Positions 20,889 to 31,900 of a DNA stretch of 64,000 nt are shown piece after piece. Location of the stretch: assembly GCA_903813345.2 (NCBI GenBank), contig CAIIXF020000003.1, positions 3,006,109 through 3,070,108 on the forward strand, written 5' to 3'. The position numbers and the translations under genes are program-made. The stretch comes from Owenia fusiformis. Its lineage: Eukaryota > Annelida > Polychaeta > Sabellida > Oweniidae. Numbering within the stretch: the stretch's first letter is position 1; every line of letters starts with the position of its first letter. The notes under the pieces were generated by a model. The model did not search any database. It had not been told where the DNA came from and saw only the letters and a list, made by a program, of their open reading frames with translations.

Positions 20889-23138
20889 CTGCAAGCAAGG
20901 AATAGGTTAATTATGATTATTAACAAATAAATGGTTTCCACTATGATAAATAAATAATGAACACAGAAATGTTTATTTGATTAATGTGAAATTTTGCGTT
21001 ATCTAGACGATCTATATCCAGCTAATCTACCCGTTCGAGTTTGAGTAATACAAATTTGGTTTGACCTCGGGTCCCCTAATCATGGTTGCAAATAGTCACA
21101 CGAATCCCAAAGGAGCTTAAAACGTCAAATACAGGTATTGACCTTTGACCTTGGAATGACCTTGACCTCGTGTCACCTTACCATGGTCGTCAATGGACAC
21201 AGCAACTCCGAAAATACCGACATATTGAATTTTTCCTTGACCCATAAAGTTGACCTTGACACAGCAGCCCTCAAGTGCCTTAAAATGTCAGATACCTAGA
21301 CTTTTGACCTTGGAATGATCTCGACCTCTGATGCATTCAGTATGTTGACCAAGTATGATGACTTAAATAATGTTGAATTTAATAAATGTTTATTAAACAT
21401 ACTTATATTTTAAGATTATTTCAACACTTCATTAGTGATTACAACAATTATATAGTCAAGTTTAGAATAGGATATATCTCTCGCCCTATGAAAATTTTCA
21501 TATCCCGCGTGTCCATTTAAGTGAATTATCCCGCATGACACTTTAAGTAAATTATCCCGCGCGGCCCTTTAAATGATTTACCCTTCATGGCCCTTTAAAT
21601 GATTTATCCTTCGTGACCTTTAAATGATTTATCCTTCGTGACCTTTAAGTGAATTATCCCTCTTGGCCCTTTAATTTAATTATCCCGCGTGGCCCTTCAA
21701 GTGAATTATCCAGCGTAGCCCTTTAAGTGAATTACCCTGCAGTGCGGTGAATATGAAATTTTCCGCAGGTGAAAACGTGAAACAGAAAGACTTCAGTTGG
21801 TTTGATTGGTTGGGAGAATCGACTCTAAATGTAAAACTACGCTGGATTACCAATATTGTTAGTGCGTCGAGTACTAATATATGAATCCTGGATTGATTGG
21901 GTAAGTTTATTACGTGAGATTGGTGAGTGATACTTCTGCATACGACGATATATTCGATAAACTGTACTGTTGATTCAGTGATCATTATAATAATTTATAA
22001 AGTTTTACTTGACAATTGCGTACTTCCGTATCACGTTAACGTTCTCATTGGTTAGTGTGTATACCGCAGGTGAATCTGTCATACACCGCAAGTGCATATA
22101 CTATATTCGTTGCGGAATATGGCATATTTTTGTATCGTGTTCACCGCGTAACAGAAAGAATGTCATTCTCACAATTAAGAAAATCATACATCATTATTTT
22201 CAAAGATATATTACTCAATCGTTAATCGAGAGAATCGGATCTTGCGAGCAAGCTAAACGAGAAATTGTTATTTTAAATGTTTTTGATTCGTGTCGTTTCT
22301 TCTCATGTTTATTTTATAAAAATTCCCCGGGTACATACTTACAATAACTTCAGGAAAAGATATTCACAATATTGTTCAATTTTTATGGTTACCATTTTTA
22401 TTGCTTGCGAGATAATCCCAATATGCACTCTGAATCATTAACAACCTTACTAATTCATAACATATACGGAATCTTTTTGGAGATGTTTTTGAGATCATAA
22501 GGAATTTAGCAGGTCAATTGTTGATGTTCTTGCAATTTTGTCACCCACTTTAGATCTGATTCTACTTTTAATATATTTCGCAACAGCGGGTTCAGCAATT
22601 AATTGTCTCATAGCGGGTGTGCTTTTAGATCCAACTGACCAATCATTGTTTCAAATAACGCATTTTTACATATTCAAACACGAATTCTCAGATGCATCCA
22701 TGTATGTATCTCCAAAATATCTTTAACATTTTTGAGCCATTTTTTTTAAATCTGTCAAATTTTACCTTTCCAGTAGAAATTAAAAAGTTAATGACTTTTG
22801 TAAAATAATACACCCTTACCAATTTGTTTGTATATCGACGTCCATTTGGCAGCTATTACTCCAAGACCGTCGGCCAACCTAACTGATGTAAAGATTTCAC
22901 ACTTTGAGTGATGATAATTAGCTGCCGAGCAGTTGCTGTCCTTTCCACACGCTGCCGAACACTCAAGCCTCGAACGAGCTTTCGTTTGGTATATAACATC
23001 ATGTCCAATCTTTTCTCCGTGTATGTACGTATACTCGTTTGTCTGTAAACGTTCGTTTGCGTCTATTTTCAAAAACATCAACACAACAAACACAGAGAAG
23101 ACGTCCAGAAACATTGCAGCCAAGTCTACCATTTTCAT
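20236..23138 (-). CDS. Secreted PAN/apple plus fibrinogen-like protein, two exons
   Basis: Exon 1 (23138-22820) and exon 2 (20888-20236) join phase 1 to phase 1 (ATT G|gtaagg and cttgcag|AT CTA), giving 323 residues. The N-terminus has a hydrophobic signal-like segment (FLDVFSVFVVLMFL). Residues ~45-100 hold a Cys-rich PAN/apple-like motif (ECSAACGKDSNCSAANY). Exon 2 is a fibrinogen-related domain: ESCQAVL near its start, YWLILEG, FYCDMTTDGGGWTLVYSYTF, FKAIDLSLWKIFGDSILFKS and a closing GNVYIR. This short subtype lacks the usual vertebrate-type C-terminal segment and, from memory, is common in marine invertebrates. Related lectin-like proteins bind sugars or microbes outside the cell; here that is inference. 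The start could be either Met 1 or Met 3. The promoter was not identified. Confidence 0.88.
21059..21345. repeat. Degenerate TGACCTTGG-rich tandem repeat
   Basis: About two and a half copies of a ~115-120 bp unit carrying TTGACCTTGGAATGACCT-like sequence. One copy includes TGACCTTTGACCT at 21140-21152. Confidence 0.7.
21478..21740. repeat. ~28 bp minisatellite, CCCTTTAAGTGAATTATCCC type
   Basis: About nine imperfect copies of a unit of the form GAATTATCCCGCGTGGCCCT followed by TTAAGT. Drift between copies is considerable, with period about 26-30 bp. Confidence 0.85.
22820..23138 (-). CDS. Exon 1: signal peptide and PAN/apple-like domain
   Basis: 319 bp, ending in phase 1 at a strong donor (G|GTAAGG). 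Five cysteines lie in the pattern C-x3-C-x5-C-x9-C (ECSAACGKDSNCSAANYHHS then KCEIF) plus flanking positions typical of PAN_1/apple folds. Mature protein probably begins near the KIDANE segment. Confidence 0.85.
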
Positions 23139-25161
23139 ATCACCTTTGATTATGTAAATATCAACATGCTTAATTCACGCCGATATTCAATGAATGAATG
23201 GATGTTGTTCCTATCAGTGTGTAAATCAAGATTACAGGACGATGAATGCCATACTAAAATATCGCATTGGCATAAATATTTGATTTTTCCAATTATGAAA
23301 ATAAATTAATAGCCTAACTTTAATCACTGATCGGTGGATAAGTTCAATTCATATTTCCGCTAATTTGCTTGCATAATCAGTATTAACACCTTTAATAACT
23401 GTTTCCGATGGAATCTCTCAAAATCCAAAGCAGAAATGCTATTTTCATATTTTCATTGTTGGCTCCAATTCGTCTACCCTCATACTAGACCGCGGGTTGT
23501 CCAATTTGGTCGTCTTTACTTTTGGAACGTTTGTTGTTCGGTCGTCATTTTATCTAATTTGATTGGTTGATCCAGTTGTAATGTACGTATATCCAAATAG
23601 TTTCAAATCAATTAAAATGATTATCTGAATCGAAATACTGTAGCCAGTGCTGTGTTTCCTTGCAGACCAGACGGTTTCAAGATTTCTCAATGTCGCTGAA
23701 TCACGTGACACACCATATACGGGTAGCATATGACGTAATGTGCCAAATAAAGGTTGCTCGTGAATTATTAATACTGGCAAAAATGGTATACTCTCTTCAA
23801 AACGGTCGAGTACTCAGAAACAGAACTTGTTGGAATTTAGATCTGTAAACAGGTCACCGTGACGTAGAATTCACGATATGTGACATCCGTGTGACAAATG
23901 ATCAATACTGACATAGGGTCTAGGGTTCATCCGATGTCATAGCTGAACTCCTGTCAGTAATAGACAAGAATAAAAGGCAAAATTCATAAGGAGGTTTACT
24001 TGACATCGATACATTCAATTTTCCAATTACAAAAAAACTCATTGAAAAAATCTTTTCTTAGTATTAATATACATTTAATTGCAGGCTTCTAAAGATTATC
24101 GTTTTTTATATACATCCCGGGCGATTATATCCGCAACTTGATTATATAATATCGCATTACGATTTCTGGGAGAGTGCATAAAGGAAAATTATGAACAATC
24201 TCGAGTGAATCGAAAGCTGCAATTAAACATGAATAATTGAGTTTAACGATACGTGCTTGTACTCTTCGACAATACAGACTGTCAATGCAAATATCTTCAG
24301 CAAAATTCATAAATAGCCGAAGATGATATATCTTGGTGTATAAATAATATATTAAAGGTAAATCTCTTATAGACTTTAAGTATCTCCTTGTCGTAGAATG
24401 CAGAAATTTGTGATTATAAAAGTGCATCCGTTTTATCCTATATAAAAAACATCAAAACTACTTTTAATTTTGTTTATTGCAAAGTAATGTATCGTTATAA
24501 ATTAAAAATATATTTAGTTCAATCTTTCAATCGTATCGTTATAACGTATCGTATCGTATCGTATTGTATATATATGCGAAATACTGAATCGTTATAACTT
24601 GAAAACATATTTTTGGAATCCTTCTAGTTTGACTTCATAGTTTTAGTTTGCCATTTTACCGATGTTCATCAACAAAATGTGAAATATGAGAGATAAGTAG
24701 TTTAAACCGACAAACATAAATAGACGTTAATTACACAAATGGTGTTATATGCGTATAAGGGTGTCCAAACCATTGGGAATGTAATTTCAAGAAAACATTA
24801 CGATTCATCATTTCTTTGTGACATTGTATTCTCGGCTAAGATCTTCTAAAGACTAATTAATTGGTGCACATTTCTGATTAGAAAGAGATGTGAGGTTATT
24901 GATGAATCCTTAATCTATTTTCATAGTCCTTTATCAATATTTGATAAACAATAACCAATCAACTAAAACAATCAGTTTTATATGGGTTGTTGTAAACACA
25001 TGAAACATTTCTATTGCCTATTTTCTGTTTGTTTGTTTGTTTGTTTGTTTTTTTGTTTGTGTTAATTCATATTAACCGAAATGTTTCATGAAATAATCCA
25101 AGATCATTATACTCCAACTCTATCGTGTGTATTATTATTTAATTTTTTACGCGTAAGTAAG
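23139..25161. other. Gene-free intergenic stretch
   Basis: No supported gene. It contains a TATCG-type microsatellite near 24525-24580 and a (TTTG)n tract at 25027-25060. The promoter of the fibrinogen-like gene should lie just right of 23138, but I see no clear TATA or initiator there. Confidence 0.5.
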
Positions 25162-25750
25162 ATTATTACCACCTTGAAGGGCCTGTTCTAGGGGTTCTGG
25201 TACTGGTTGAGAAGGCATTTAAATTGCTTTATTGACGTGAGCAATATTGTGTCGGGCGTTAATGACTTTAGTCGGGCAATAATGACATTATCCGCCCGGC
25301 TATGTTTCCCGGGAAAAGTGATATCGTTCAGTGCGTAAGATTTTTTATCCCATACTTGGACGTGTTACAGGTACATAAAGCCGGTTTGTAAAAACTTATA
25401 TTTTCATCAGCGGGCAGATATAGCTTTACGTCCCGCTCCGAGCGGGCAGATATAGTATATCTGCCCGCTACGTCACAATCGCCGCTCGCATATTTGTTCA
25501 TAATTTGTAACGTTCGCGTAATGACTGTAAACTACGATGGAGAAATCACAGACAATCGGGATCTGTTTGATGGTTTTAAAAAGGGAAGGAGCAAATCAAA
25601 CAAAATTTGAGAAAATAAATGTGGGAATATTTGAAAGAACATGAAAATCCGCCCACGGCCAAGAAAACAAAACTGGACATGAATATTCTAAAATATTTCC
25701 ACAAATGAACAATGTGAACCAGATGACCAAGATTTGTATGGGATAAACAT

Positions 25751-25892
25751 ATTATCCTATAGTCGGTTCAGGATATTGGGATTATCCCTTGGCCAATATA
25801 ATATATTTTCCCTCGGGACCTGCGGCCCTCGGGCAAATATATTTTATTTGCCTCGGGATAATCCCAATATCCTGAACCTCATATAGGATAAT
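25751..25892. repeat. Long hairpin inside the snap-back element
   Basis: The arms 25751-25788 and 25855-25892 pair through GGTTCAGGATATTGGGATTA and its complement. The loop region carries mirrored CCTCGGGACCTGCGGCCCTCGG-like GC sequence in short segments. A single arm of the same family reappears at 59195-59290. Confidence 0.8.
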
Positions 25893-26114
25893 CTCTATCT
25901 ATTTCAAATTTCCTATTTCAGCCCTGGGCATTAACTTTTCTGCGAAAATATTGGACCTTGGGCCTGCGGCCCTTGGTCCAATATTTCACTATATTGCCAT
26001 TTGAAATGACGTTATTGTACTATTATACACATGGCCCATAAGAAACAGGTTTACATTTTCAGTATGAACACTGCGTTCGTGGGTAGATTTGTTTCTTAAG
26101 GATTGTCTTAAGAA

Positions 26115-26440
26115 CCGTCGAAATGAGTCAAGATGGTATAAAATTCAATATGCTGTCTTGGAGATTGTCAATAGATGGCCTAAAATTCAGTGAGTTGTTA
26201 TGAGGACTGTCAATAGGTGGAGTAACTTAGATGAACCGTCTGAAGGACTGTCAATCGAAGTGAAGTGTCTTGAGAGTTGTCAATAGATGGCGTAAAATTC
26301 AATCAGTTGTCTAGAGGACTGACAATAGATGGCATTAAATTCAGTGAAGTATCTTTAGGACTGACAATAGATGGCGTAAAATTCAAAAAGCTGACTGGAG
26401 GATTGTCGATAGATGGCGTAAAATTCAATGAGTGTGATAT
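26115..26440 (+). repeat. 45 bp minisatellite that stays in frame
   Basis: About seven copies of a unit built on GACTGTCAATAGATGGCGTA and AAATTCA. Because the period is 15 codons, the plus frame from 26277 stays open and reads SIDGVKFNQLSRG-like repeats. I regard this as a by-product and not a gene; it lies inside a non-coding snap-back element. Confidence 0.8.
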
Positions 26441-26900
26441 TAAACATTGTATTGGATATGAGCGTACAATAATGAAGATTGGATTAATCGCTTTAGTTTA
26501 TAATAGTACAATAACGTCATTTCTAAGGGCGATATAGTGAAATATTGGACCAAGGGCCGAAGGCCCAAGGTCCAATATTTCACTATATTGCTCGCAGAAA
26601 TGACGTTATTAGTATAATTACCACCGTTAACGACCAGGACTGAAACAGCAAGAAAATCTTACGCATTGAACGATATCTAATTTCCCGGGGAAAATTGCCG
26701 GTCCAGAATATATTCTAGACCGGTCCATATGGACCACCACTATGACGTCACACATTTCTCAGGTCGATATAGTAAAATAAATGCCTTCTAAACTAGCACT
26801 AAAACCCCTAGAACTGGCCCGGCAAGGTGGTAATAATGGAGCAATAATCATACACAAATCGACCGAAAGTGACGTGCATACGGCGATCAAAACTGCCATC

Positions 26901-27970
26901 TGCAGGGTGGGCCAAAAAACAATACCCAACTCTAAATCAGGATAAAAATAGTTACATTCAATATGGTACATTGACATTTTCAAACAATTTGGTATAGAAC
27001 ACTACTATGTCATAAAATCAATAGTAAAGGTATATTATACTTATTTGGGAGGCTGGGTTGCTATTTAAGGTCTTTAGACTTTAGAGAGAAAAAAGTAAAT
27101 CTTTGGACTTATGTTAACTTTTTATTCATAGAAAATCATTTCGTTAGGTGAATACATGCTTGTTCATTTGCATAATTTGTGACTAAACTTATTGTTTATG
27201 AATTTCAATGTTGTTTATTATCAATAAGTACTCAAAAGAGGTTTGTTAAAAGACATGAAACGTATATGTGGTGAGGATTTTATTTTTCAACAAGACTGTG
27301 CCTCGTCCCATAGATCAAAGGAGACATTGGCATTCCTTCACGAACAATGTGTTAATTTGATTGATCCAGATGCTTGGCCACCCAACAGCCCCGATGCTAA
27401 TGTGGTGGATTACCATTCATGGCGCCGAAATGGTGTACAATCACAAGCATCCAATAAAAAGTAGTGATGAGCCTAAATGCAGAATCCTAAAGTACTGGAA
27501 TGTATTGCAACAGAAATCTGTTTATAAATGGTGCTATCGCTTAAAGTTATTGTTGACGCAGAGGCGAAGGGGGGAGACCATATTGAGCAATTATTTAAAT
27601 TAATATATTGCAAAATGTTATTAAACATCACTGAAATTCATAAAAAGTAAGTTTAGTCACACAATGATGCAAATATACAAGCATGTATTCATCTAACAAA
27701 ATGATATTCTATAACTAAAAAAGTTTACATAATTCCAAAGATTTACTGTTTTCTCCATAAAATCTAGAGACCTTAAATAGTAGCCCAGGCTCCAAAATAA
27801 GTAAAAAATATACCTTTACTATTGATTTTATGATATAGTGTTATATACCAAATTGTTTGAAAACATTTAACTTTAAAAAGATGTATACATGTTAGTCAAT
27901 GTGCCATATTGAACATAACTTTTTTTATCCTGATTTGAAGTGGGGTATTGGTTTTTTGACCCACTCTGTA
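26901..27970 (+). mobile_element. Decayed Tc1/mariner element with ~310 bp termini
   Basis: The left end TGCAGGGTGGGCCAAAAAAC and the right end, whose complement is TACAGAGTGGGTCAAAAAAC, match inward for about 310 bp (to roughly 27210 and 27633). Between them only the C-terminal third of a transposase remains. The CAGGGTGG..CAAAAA terminus is typical of mariner-type elements. Confidence 0.9.
27243..27603 (+). pseudogene. Tc1/mariner transposase C-terminal fragment, D37D type
   Basis: The frame from 27243 reads FIFQQDCASSHRSKETLAFL, then DAWPPNSPDANVVDYHSW. This is the second and third catalytic block of IS630/Tc1/mariner transposases: QQD..A..H and WPPNSPD.N..DY. Thirty-seven residues separate the Asp of QQD from the Asp of VVDY, giving a D37D spacing. 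After HSW the frame shifts: the +1 frame from 27361 continues with MVYNHKHPIKSSDE and a ..LLTQRRRGETI ending like the family C-terminus. The N-terminal DNA-binding domain and first catalytic Asp are absent, so the copy cannot encode an active enzyme. Confidence 0.88.
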
Positions 27971-28823
27971 TATTAGTTCTATGTCTCATTCATCCTTTGT
28001 TCAGTGTGTACAGTTCACCATGTCAAATGGAATATCTCTGTTAGTTGAAGATATCTATCAACAATAATAAAGTCCCGAGTGGATCAGTTCGAAACCAAGA
28101 GTTCACTTACAACGATTTTGCTGTACCTCAAATCAACTACTGTAATCAACACTCAATCATATAGGGTAACATATTTTTTAATTTTATTTTTCATATTTTT
28201 GAATGTTACAAAAGAACGGTTAAAATATTAACAAACAATTGGGATGAAGGAACAGGTGCCCAAAGTCTCAATTGAGACACACCTCAAATATCGTATCAAC
28301 AACGCCCTGCACGTAAGTTACACGTAATATACACGTACACGTAGATTACATTAGCCCATTGAATAAAAACATCCATGGTTACAGAGAATGAGTGTAAAAA
28401 CCTCAACTAATCGACTGGTTCTTTCTTGTAACAGCTAGCTGTGGGGTGAAAACTAGAATATACAAGAATGCGTAGATGGCGCAGCAGGCCATATTAGCGT
28501 CATGTATGACGTAACAACTTTTGTAAAAACTACTATGAATGTATAAAATCCAATGATGACTCTTCATTTATGTACCATGAATGTATAGTATAAAGTCCAC
28601 TTATGACTCTTCGTAAAGATACCGTGGATGTATAATGTCCAGTAATGACTCTTCAATTATATACAGTGGATGCAAAATGACCTCGCAATGTCGGAAATCA
28701 CATTCAAAGGTTTTGGACTTGTCCATCGTATTCTGTGTACGTTGTGTGACTAATGAGACGTAAGTTATCCTATTGTCCATATGTTTATCAAGACACACAA
28801 ATGAAAGGCTAGTGTTTATAGAC
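27971..28823. other. Spacer and probable 3' region of the EF-hand gene
   Basis: No coding region. A three-copy ~45 bp tandem repeat with TGACTCTTC at 28556, 28603 and 28646 lies 150-300 bp past the EF-hand stop codon. On the minus strand the first AATAAA-like signal I find is near 28183, about 640 bp downstream of the stop. Confidence 0.45.
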
Positions 28824-28905
28824 TTAATGAGTATGGCCCCAGAAGGAAATGAATTCTTCGTAATCTAACTTGCCATCATTGTTTGTGTCGTGGTCTTTGA
28901 TCAGT
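28824..28905 (-). CDS. Exon 5: EF-hand 4 and stop
   Basis: 82 bp, entered in phase 2 (TTATTTTCAG|A CTG). It reads LIKDHDTNNDGKLDYEEFIS and ends FWGHTH, stop at 28824-28826. The loop DTNNDGKLDYEE is canonical. Confidence 0.88.
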
Positions 28906-31900
28906 CTGAAAATAAACAAAAACACGTCAACAACTTCCGATGGCCCTATGGGAACATATTATTTCTCGTTACTTAAAAACGATGTTTTTATGTTTTTTCG
29001 AAACAATTTGACATTTGAAAAAGTATCCGACATCCATCCAATGGGAAACCATTGGTAATTAAATAAACGTCGTATGAGTTGCATTGTTAATAGCCTTTGG
29101 ACATCAACATATGAGTGTGGATTCAAACGTTCAAAAGTGTACATTAGTTATAGAAATATCATACTTGTCAATTTCTTTCTCTTCAAAGCCAAAACTTTTC
29201 AAGATTGTGGTAGCCTCATTGTGGTCGATAAATCCGTTGCCATCGGCATCATATTGGTTGAAGATGCCTCTCAGATAGGTCTTACTGAAAATGAAAGTAC
29301 AGTACGTTTAATTACAAACATGACCCATCGTCGTCCGTACTACATTCTGTTGGGGCAGGGTGTAAATGTTTTGTTAGTTATTTGGTGTTCTGTAGTCACA
29401 TGACAATAAAGTAAAGTGCGTTTAATCACAAACAAGACCCATAGTCGTCCTAATTATATTCTATGGTGGCAGGATGTAAATGAAAAGTTTTTGTTCTGTA
29501 CATAGTCAATTGACAAAGTTCAATGCGTTAAATCACAAACAAGACCCATCGTCGTCCTAATTATATTCTATGGTTGCAGGGTGTAAATGAAATGTAAGTA
29601 AGTTTTTGTTCGATCTGTACATAGTCACTTGACAAAGTACAACGCGTTAAATCACAAGCAAGACCAATCGCCGTTCACATAACATCTATGATGACAAGAC
29701 AATAAATGTAAAATTAGTTGTGTTTTGCATGTAAATAGTCACTAAATATACCTTGCCTTTTAATAAGTAATAGTAAAGGTACAATGATTTGAAGCTGTGC
29801 ATCAAACTGTGTATTTTTTACGATTTATATTGACTTCTTCTTCATCTGACATCTAAAAGTAGTTAGACGTTATGCTCTGGAACTGGGAGGTATTGAATAT
29901 ATGAAATACCCAGGGGTAAGTATACTAAGTTATATATCTACTAAGCATTATGTACTTACTTTTCTTCGGCTTCAGAGAACTTGTTACGTACAGATGCTTT
30001 CCTACAAATTAAGAACTAAATGTAGCTATGGCAACATAACGGATTTTTTTAAATGTTACAATGAGCTCACTTCACTTGACTCGAACGCATTGCTTACGTG
30101 GTTATTGAAAATTAATCTAAAGAAGCGCTCAAATCGTTTACAAATAATTTAATATCCCTCAGTTTCCCATATTAATTTCTGTATAGCATAACAAATGAGT
30201 ATGGGTTGTTTGTTTTTCACAGGTTCAGTTCATCATACATATTTTGAGCAGGGTAGTGCATATTGAATAATAATGAGAGCAGCTTCTTTTCCAAAAATGA
30301 TCAATCACCCTGTATATATATATATGCTTACAGACCTGTACTTTCGATATAACATTATGACATTTGGTTCGAGGCTATCCATGACTAGCTATAGAGCTGG
30401 ATTATATAAGATGATAAGATGAAATATGATAAATATATGTAAACAATTATCCTTATGTAATGCAATTGTATTTCAAAACACTATTAATATACTATATATC
30501 AAAATCATAATGAATACCTGAACTGTAATGTAGTCTTATGAACTTAACACGTGTTCAGTTACTGAATTGAGTACAGTAATAAAGGGAGGTTGGTGGGATG
30601 TAGGATAGAGACAAAGGTGGTTGCGAGTAAGATTTCTTAGAAACAAGTCTCAAAATAGATCGTAACTGTCTACACTCAACTGAGTGTAAGAGCGTCAAGT
30701 ATTTCAAAACTCAGTTTCGTTATTAGTAATAGTTTGTGCATGTAAATGTGAGGAAAGAAGGGGGGTTCAGATGCTCGTCCAGAATTGCACAAGGCGAGGT
30801 TTATTTAAACGAAGTTAAAGCTCACCTACGTATAGGCCTCATACATAACCGATCCCCACACAACTATCTGGTAAATAAAACTATTTGCAAAATAAATAAA
30901 ACTAAGTTGAAATTCATCATTTTAATAGGCTTTCAAAGATGAACTTGATATCATTCTCATTTGGGTTTGAGATTATACCTTGGAATTGGTATCGTTATTT
31001 GGGTCTGAGAGTGTATACTTTGGATTTGAGACTATACCTATGGTCCTCGACTGTAAAATCCGTAGTGTTTCCAGGGATGACTTTGAGAAAATCTTGAAAT
31101 GATATCTCAGCACCTGTGCCCAATTTAAACTTTTGGACTAGTGCCTAAAATTAAAGGAAAATTAATAGGATTCCAACTTTGAGAAAGGGCGTTTCAATCC
31201 CCGGTAATTTACGTACTTCGTGCAGTGTTTGCCAGGTGTCGTCAGCATTCAGCTCTCAATCCCAGTATAGCTACCTGATACACCGAACGAAACATAAATT
31301 ACCATTCCTGCTATTGAAAATCCCCTTGCTTAAAGTTGGTAGAGACACTTATATATTATGGTTTGTGGTTCTATATGACCACCTATATTAGTTAGTTTCC
31401 AAATATAACGTATAAGATGATGACGACAAAAAGCAGACAACGTTAAGCTGAAGCTCAATGTGACGTGGGGGTGCGTCATGTAATATATTTACTGGTATTT
31501 CAAATTTCGTAGAATGCCACACCCCCTCTGACTTTACAATTACAAACATTCAGAAACGTTTTGCAGAATTCTGAAAAACACAATTTGGCTTATCATTTTG
31601 TACCAAGGCTCCATAAAATACTGTTTCTATCAATTCAAAGATGGCGGCGTAATCATGAGAGCTGAAGATTACAAACACCACCGCCATCTTTATGTTCATA
31701 CTAAATCTCACAATACGTTATCTGTTTATTTATAATGGGAAACATAGGTTATAAGGTAGAGATCCCTAAGATACTAAAATAGCTGAAATAAAGGTGATTT
31801 AATGAAGACATAAACAAAATGGGCACTATATACTACATAAAACGCCAACAACATCTTAAGTATCCTCCTGCATATAAGCCAATTTTTCAAACGTTAATCG

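Larger units (their letters stand above)
20889..22819 (-). other. Intron of the fibrinogen-like gene
   Basis: 1,931 bp with canonical GT..AG ends. It contains two tandem-repeat tracts (21059-21345 and 21478-21740) and no open frame that looks like an additional exon. Confidence 0.85.
25162..26837. mobile_element. 1.7 kb snap-back element with nested palindromes
   Basis: The outer ends are inverted: ATTATTACCACCTTG at 25162 and its complement ending at 26837. The arms extend about 190 bp and share TTCTAGGGGTT, GAAGGCATTTA and GATATCGTTCA.TGCGTAAGA. Inside are a hairpin (25751-25892), a second inverted pair (about 25950-26032 with 26503-26620) whose tips are 36-37 bp perfect palindromes, and a 45 bp minisatellite between them. 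There is no transposase, so it is non-autonomous. Confidence 0.8.
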
